This document shows, in pieces, positions 24,440 through 64,000 of a stretch of 64,000 nucleotides of DNA. The stretch lies in the NCBI RefSeq assembly GCF_964340395.1, contig NC_135557.1, forward strand, positions 9,030,460 through 9,094,459. The letters are read 5' to 3'. The notes under the pieces are model-generated. The model was not told the DNA's origin, did no database searches, and worked only from the letters and a program-made list of their open reading frames with translations. Each line of letters opens with the position of its first letter. Position 1 is the stretch's first letter. This stretch comes from Glandiceps talaboti. Taxonomy: Eukaryota; Hemichordata; Enteropneusta; Spengelidae. The position numbers and the translations under genes are program-made.

Positions 24440-25690
24440 GTCACTTCAAAGTAAGAGATTGTTAATAAATTCCAGAAAGGAATTGGGTTGGGAAAACGCA
24501 GTACCGTCTCAGTCTAGGAGGTAAGGTGGTGAAACATACATCTTGGTCTTTTGAACTATTCCTGAGTGCAATTGTGTTCTCGTTACGAGACTGACTTTCC
24601 ACCAAATAATGTAATGGAGTGAAGGTCAACAATGCGAGAGTAGTGACAGTACACTATATCGTATGTGGTCAACATCAACAGTATGATCGGCAACATTAAA
24701 ATGACTTCCATTTTCTATTTTCGAATCATGTTATTCTCCATCAAAGTTTCATTCCATATACTGTTATCGCTATTAAAGTTTTATTTAATATACTTTGACG
24801 CCAAACAACAATGTTCAATGGAAAGATTATATTCCCTCCCAGTTAATTCTTACAATACACGTCATCGACAAGCCATAACACGTCATGAATGGTGTGATGC
24901 CATGACAACATTTTGAACTGACTAGAACACCAGTGGGCGCTACATCAATATTGCTCTAGGGAAAAAAGAACATGTCTATCCCCTATATGCAAACTGTGGT
25001 GGGTCAATGCTCCATATGAGGTGATTCGATCTAAGCCAATCACTGAATACTACACAAAAACTATGTTTAAAATATATGAATAATTTGCATAATAACCACT
25101 CCGAGGATATATCATAACTAGTAGCTCAGAATTTCATCAAAACTATGAACTCATATTTTTCATGCCTCGGTCTTTTGAAAAACACCACCCCCTGTATTTT
25201 CTGCCCAGTTCCTTACACATATCATTTATGTAGTTTAGAAGGTGACGTGCGTTCGAGAGCCACTAGTTTCTCCAATATCCACTACCCTTTGATCATACTT
25301 TGTAATGAGCTCTTATGTATTCATCCACTAGTGTCATTTTGGTCACTCAATACCCACTTTGCCCAAAGAGTGGTTAATATTCTTCCTCATATAAACGTTT
25401 AGGCTCTATGTAATAATGAAAAATAACGCCAATGGCATTGTAGTATAATTGTACAATTTGTGTCAATGTTTATCCACAGTGTTACATTCTAATTTCCCCA
25501 GCTATACAAAAGATTGAGAAAAGTGGCCTGAACCTTCATCAGGGTCAACCCCTGTTGTTTTTGTATCAATTGTGTTGTTGGTTTACCTAACTCCGTCCTT
25601 TCAAGTCTTTCCTTAGCTTATTCAAGCAAACAAATCGGTGGATGTTTTCATGGCTTATAACTATCATTTACAGGTGTAAACTGGCGTGCT
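24440..25690. other. Upstream region of the MACPF-lectin gene, no other gene seen
   Basis: No supported exon of another gene. Immediately before the start codon, tatcatttacag at 25,664-25,675 has the form of a splice acceptor, so the untranslated leader may contain an intron and the promoter may be further upstream. Confidence 0.35.
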
Positions 25691-25698
25691 GTTAAACC

Positions 25699-59445
<33,747 letters not shown>

Positions 59446-59743
59446 TCCAGTAACTCATTTGGTATGCTATAGTTTACGATATTTTCGAATTCTGTTGTGC
59501 TTAAAAGTAAAGTGGAGAAAATGTTTGTATGTGCCATTAAAGAAATATATTATGCAATATTAAACGTTGTCCTTCAAGCTGTGATGAACCAATTTGCTCA
59601 TAAAAAACACACCTGAGATTTATGTAAAGAAAGCATGCAATATATTAAGCCTTCACGAAACATGTTTTTCAGATTCATACTTATTTCTGTGGCAGACGTC
59701 GATGTGAACTGTTATGTATATGTCAGTCTGAGTTATCATCATC

Positions 59744-59749
59744 AATAAA
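59744..59749 (+). terminator. Likely polyadenylation signal of the MACPF-lectin gene
   Basis: The first AATAAA downstream of the stop codon on the coding strand that I noticed, about 300 bases into the 3' UTR. Another AATAAA lies near 60,060. Which is used cannot be told from sequence alone. Confidence 0.45.
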
Positions 59750-60390
59750 TATAAAGTGCCAATAATTTTAATATAATCATTACTTATATTGTTTCAGGTA
59801 TAACCATGGACATTACCTGGTTTCGACCCATTCAACACCATTTCTGCTTGCTTAGAATAAGACAATTTACTAATATTATAATATTAATAAAGGATTTGTG
59901 GAATGCATGTTTGAGAAAGTATAGTTTACTGTTGCCTTGATATGTCTCCGGATAAATTGTATTTTTTCCTTCACATTGTTAAGAATATAATTACAAGATC
60001 CTTCTAATCTCTGTGCTGTAGATTATGTTGTTTTAAACCTACCTTGTATGCTAATAAGCAAATAAATTGATCATACATCATAATGCTATGTGTGTGTGTG
60101 GTTAATTACTTCCATCAACTGGAAGTTGGATGATGGACAAATGTTATATCTTCAACCCATGTTTATCTGTTCGTTAGCAGAATGTTTAAAACTTTATGGA
60201 TGCACGTTTTGCAAACACTGCACATGAGAAAAGGACGAGCTGATTTTATGAATTTTGGGTAATTTATCTGTTTACTATGGCAATCAAAATGTGACGAATT
60301 TGAAAATTGAATAAAAGTGAAAACTGTTTGTAAATAACATACTAAAGGAAAGGTGATATTTATGTGATGCTGAATTTTAAACTTACGCAA
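59750..60390. other. Downstream of the MACPF-lectin gene, no gene seen
   Basis: Probable 3' flank with AATAAA motifs and no supported coding content. Confidence 0.4.
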
Positions 60391-60395
60391 TCAGA

Positions 60396-60479
60396 TATGT
60401 ATGTATGTATGTATGTATGTATGTGTGCATGTATGTATGTATGTATGTATGTATGTATGTATGTATGTATGTATGTATG
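60396..60479. repeat. (GTAT)n microsatellite
   Basis: About 20 GTAT units with one gtgc break. Confidence 0.95.
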
Positions 60480-60499
60480 AGAGCAAATGTAACGATTAA

Positions 60500-61080
60500 A
60501 ACAGTCCTGAAAAATAAATACAATCCTGACGTTTCGAATGAATATTCTTCAAAAGATACCAAGGCAAGGTATAAGTGGATTACAAACTGACAATATCTCT
60601 GTGGTATGAAACAGAGTGGAACACCGCAAGTAAAGTTCACAAAGAAAACATAGATAATAAAAATCCAATACAACAAAAAGAAGCCGAAAACTCACCCTGA
60701 AAGATAGAATAAGCATACTTAGATGTTAGGGAAAGGTGTACAAATCTATCAATCTCATTAGGTTGTACAATTTCGAGATCGAAAATAATTTCTTCCTCCT
60801 TCAACCTCAATTGATCTTCATTTCCAGAATCTTACAAGCCCCTGAAACAGACATATCTGATGCACTGTGACTGTTAGTAATGAAGTGCACAGTTACAGGA
60901 TTGCTCAAATTCTTTTGTCTGTTAAGACAAAGGTGTTCCACGAAGCGATAACCAAGACGATATACAGTAGAACATATCTGTAAACCTGAATGCTTTCCGT
61001 AAGGGCAAACTCTTTCGTTCCTACACACAATATATATTCTAATACAAGATCTCACTGGGCAAAACAGTGGATCTACTAAA
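60500..61080 (-). mobile_element. Decayed second Penelope-like element (GIY-YIG part and 3' end)
   Basis: Minus-strand reading: IVCRNERVCPYGKHSG, VYRLGYRFVEHLCLNRQKNL, NPVTVHFITNSHSASDMSV, then after a frameshift and stop LRLKEEEIIFDLEIVQPNEI and DRFVHLSLT. The R.R..EH......PV..HF....H...D..V pattern is the GIY-YIG C-lobe used by Penelope-like and related retroelements. It differs clearly from the copy at 45.5 kb and so belongs to another family. At its 3' side the sequence attcgaaacgtcaggattgt is a recurrent terminal motif of such elements. Confidence 0.65.
60531..60566 (-). ncRNA. Degraded hammerhead-like remnant
   Basis: On the minus strand CTTTTGA stands where CTGATGA would be expected, then AGAATATTCATTC, then GAAAC. 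The first core box is broken, so activity is very unlikely. It is reported because of its position next to the GIY-YIG fragment. Confidence 0.25.
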
Positions 61081-61650
61081 TGTATATGTGTGCCGACGCA
61101 CTCGTAGATTTAATGTACAGAGATGTACTTGAATATACACAAACGCAGATCACACTTATACAGTAAATCTACGTAGCGTATATTACCATAGACGGAACAT
61201 CCCAGTACGCATAGTGTACGTTGTCAGTATATTAACCCCGACAAGAAGTGTTTCAGTGAGTACACTATCGCCGATAGAACGTAGATCTTCCTCAGACTAA
61301 CGTACACGGAGTATACATTTTCCCACCTGCTTGCCTGAGAATTTTTTTTTCTCCTTCGCCTATGCTGGCAACTTTTTTTTTCTTTACCTCTTTGAGATAT
61401 CCGAATTTTTTTACGTCAATGTTGATTACCTACTTTTGTTGCCACAATTTTCTGTTTGGTTTTCGCACAGGGTAATACAGAGAGTAAACAGCTGCTGTTC
61501 TATCACACACAGATTTTATTTAGAAAACTACGTATTTCATACATGTTTGATTTTCTATTAAATAAACACCATTGACAGTTTTTATGCTATGGTATGGTGA
61601 CACACTAAAAACTGGTGAGCTCAAACTTTCAGATAGACTTGTCAGTTTAT
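61081..61650. other. Intergenic, no gene seen
   Basis: No supported coding content or repeat end. Confidence 0.35.
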
Positions 61651-61657
61651 CCAGCTT

Positions 61658-61688
61658 GGGGGGGGTGGGGGATGGGGGGGGGGTGGGT
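61658..61688 (+). other. G-rich tract, potential G-quadruplex
   Basis: Runs of 8, 5, 10 and 3 G separated by t, at and t. They satisfy the four-run pattern. Confidence 0.5.
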
Positions 61689-61805
61689 TGTCAGTGTTTT
61701 TTCCATTGGGCCGACAAAAAGTCACTGACCCCGTGAATACAGTTTCACAGCTTCTGACAGTAAGCTGTAGAGGGAGCTTTGAGACTGGGATATGGGTTTC
61801 CGCAT

Positions 61806-61957
<152 letters not shown>

Positions 61958-62173
61958 ATATGTAACTTCTCATGGTACACCGTATAAGAGAAATTATTAT
62001 TTCGGTGTTTCGTGCTGGTGCCGTGATGGTATATCACATGGTTTTGATTGATAGTAAGAACTGGGGGCTGGTTCAGTCTATGCTTTGCCACGTCCACTGT
62101 AACAACCATCAAGTTTTTCAAATTAAAAAAAATCGCTGTTGCTGACGTATTTCGGCTTTTGGTGACAGAAGCA

Positions 62174-62430
62174 TGACTAAACAATTAAACTCCAGCAATG
62201 TTTTTTTCGATGAAACAAGAGCTAGAACCATCGAAAGAAGAGCAAATGTCAGAAATCAACAGATGAAGTATGCAGACGTTCCATGTTTCAAGAGAAAAGC
62301 TAATGATCATCACACAAAAGCAAACTGAAGGACATTTTAAAGGATTCCAAATCATGTATTGAGTTGACAAAATTCGATGACGCATATCTCAAACTTCAGC
62401 AAGGTGACGATATTATCGACCAATGTCAGA
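62174..62430 (+). pseudogene. Unrecognised coding-like segment in two frames
   Basis: From ATG 62,174 one frame reads MTKQLNSSNVFFDETRART and QQMKYADVPCFKRKA, then stops at 62,327-62,329. A neighbouring frame, open from 62,307, continues KLKDILKDSKSCIELTKFDD then YLKLQQGDDIIDQCQK up to a GTAAAT donor-like site near 62,432. The composition looks coding, and a single frameshift would link them. No family is recognised. Confidence 0.3.
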
Positions 62431-62579
62431 AGGTAAATTTACTGGCGGACACCTTTGACCAACTTCCTCTGACATTTAGTAATTTACGAGAATGTACGCT
62501 AACTATTAGCTTCAGTTCTACATACCTTTTGCTATTTAAACGTAGAGATTATTTTCACGCAAATACGTGTATGTAGCCC

Positions 62580-63570
62580 TCACAAGCTCATTGAATACTA
62601 GGTATCCTGCAACTACGTACAGACGTAGGGTTTCAACGATATGAACTCATGCAGCAGATTCAACTATGGCCTTTATATCACAGTATAATGTAGTCTTCAC
62701 CGAATATTTATCACTTTTAAATTTCAAAATAACGTGAAGTAAATATCAGCAACACATCTGAAAAGGTACGCTGCGCTTGGCAGAGTTTCTATTGTTATGT
62801 ATTCGTTGACTTTAGCAATCAACATTCCCAAAGGAGTTTTCAAAAGACAGGTCAGGGTTTGTGTGAAATTTCGTTGTACCCTTCTCTCACCGTTCCGCAT
62901 ATTACTGTGTACCGTTGCGTGATAGGATAATTTGCAATGCGCCAACTTACACAAGAGGGCGCAATTCAATTTGCAGATGACAAATGTGTTTTTGACCTAG
63001 CTAATACAGGATGAATATTTTGTATTTTATGTTTTTGCTTTTTGTTTTCATATACAAACAAAAGTATTTCAGGAAAGCAAACATCATAGTATTGATCAAG
63101 AGTATTGTGTATGAAAGAGAAATATTTGTTGAGCATAATTAATGTTACATGAGGCATGCAGATTTTCGTTTCAGCGAAAGTGAAGTGTTTCGTATTTTGT
63201 GTTATTTATTTTTCATTTTATCCCAAATTTAAAATAAGAAATAAAATAGTAGTGATGTAAGAGTACACGAAAGAAATTTTGAACTGCTTACTAACTCTGA
63301 AGTTTCACTCTGTATATTTCACAGGTAAATGCAAACAAGTTCATTTTTAATCGTGTCATTTTACGATTATATGCATGAACACGATGTACAGTTGCTACCT
63401 GTGTCATGTACTTCATCATTTTTCTAATATTTATGTTTTTCTAATATTTAGTATGCAAATTTACATACTTGATTAACGTGGTCATCCATGCTCGTTATTC
63501 TGTCCAAGGTAGCTCAAAAGTCTCGTACTTTCGCAACAGGAGTGATTTCACTACTATCGATGCTTTGTTG
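62580..63570. other. Intergenic, no gene seen
   Basis: AT-rich, with no supported exon. ttctaatattta is tandemly doubled at 63,422-63,451. Confidence 0.35.
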
Positions 63571-63579
63571 ATCTTTGAT

Positions 63580-63940
63580 AGAGTCTAGGGTGATCAAAAG
63601 AAAATGACTTCTGTTTTGTCTGAACTGAGTTTCAATAAGTTGCAGTTCATCCATTTGTGGATTTCTGTTACAGTTGATTCCATAAGCGGAACAGTGTTAG
63701 TCATGTTTTGGAATTTAAAGCACTGGGGTATCGTCAACATACAGTTGAAAGTCGACCTAGCTATTAAGGATGACATTTCCAAGAGGTGAGGTGTATATTG
63801 TAAAGAGAATGGGTCCCAACACAGAGCTTTGAGGAAACCAGCACATGTGGTTCTGATGACGTACCTTGTATATTTAATGACTGGTAGCGATCTGTAATAC
63901 ATGATATGAACCAAGCAAGTGCTGTGTCGGACACTCATCT
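63580..63940 (-). mobile_element. Decayed LINE reverse-transcriptase fragment
   Basis: The minus-strand frame ends MESTVTEIHKWMNCNLLKLS and SDKTEVIFF, the standard C..I..WM..N.LKLN..KTE...F block of CR1/L2-like non-LTR reverse transcriptases. Upstream, ALCWDPFSLQYTPHL is recognisable as a degraded SVLGPILFTIYTxPL block. The usual YxDD catalytic motif is not intact in any one frame. Dead copy. Confidence 0.75.
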
Positions 63941-64000
63941 GCTAAACTTGATGTAAGTATTGAGTGGTCATACAGATTTCATCTTCAGTCGGTGGTTTGA

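Overview
This is a window of nuclear DNA from an invertebrate animal. The genes are split by long introns with GT-AG (and one GC-AG) borders. The DNA is AT-rich, loaded with microsatellites, and carries relics of several animal mobile-element classes: Penelope-like, Crypton, non-LTR LINEs, and a polymerase of the Polinton/Maverick type. Perforin-like and C-type-lectin genes together with this repeat mix fit a marine invertebrate such as a hemichordate, cephalochordate or lophotrochozoan. I cannot fix the phylum from sequence alone. I see no rRNA, tRNA, CRISPR array or bacterial operon.

Layout. (1) 1-2,150, minus strand: the 5' half of a secreted coiled-coil/C-type-lectin gene that runs off the left edge. 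(2) 2,150-7,600: mostly non-coding, with a decayed ORF containing a C2H2-like motif (minus) and a hammerhead-like RNA fold near 6.6 kb. (3) 7,639-11,166 and 12,573-16,137: two copies of a segmental duplication of about 3.5 kb, each with a frameshifted SAM-like segment and a decayed LINE end. A C-type-lectin pseudogene with a nonsense change at the WIGL glycine lies between them. (4) 16.1-20 kb: LINE remains of three kinds. (5) 20-25.6 kb: non-coding, with two related minisatellites, one bearing four perfect TGACGTCA sites. (6) 25,699-59,445, plus strand: one large gene. I can assemble it into 19 exons with unbroken phase (1,091 codons plus stop) encoding a secreted protein: signal peptide, acidic linker, MACPF (perforin-like) domain, a middle region that may contain a farnesoic-acid-methyltransferase-like fold, a Cys-rich region, and a C-terminal C-type lectin domain with EPN and WND motifs. 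(7) 60-64 kb: Penelope-like and LINE relics and low-complexity DNA.

How the parts relate. The window holds three C-type-lectin loci: one apparently intact but cut by the window, one dead, and one fused to a MACPF domain. This suggests a local neighbourhood of secreted recognition or effector genes. The fusion gene reads as a soluble sugar-targeted pore-former or perforin-like immune effector; that role is inference. Its introns have collected a Crypton copy that still shows the tyrosine-recombinase residues, a palindromic Penelope-like copy with a canonical hammerhead ribozyme in each arm, hairpin MITE-like elements, several minisatellites and a 1.1-kb CTACT array lying between the two exons of the lectin domain.
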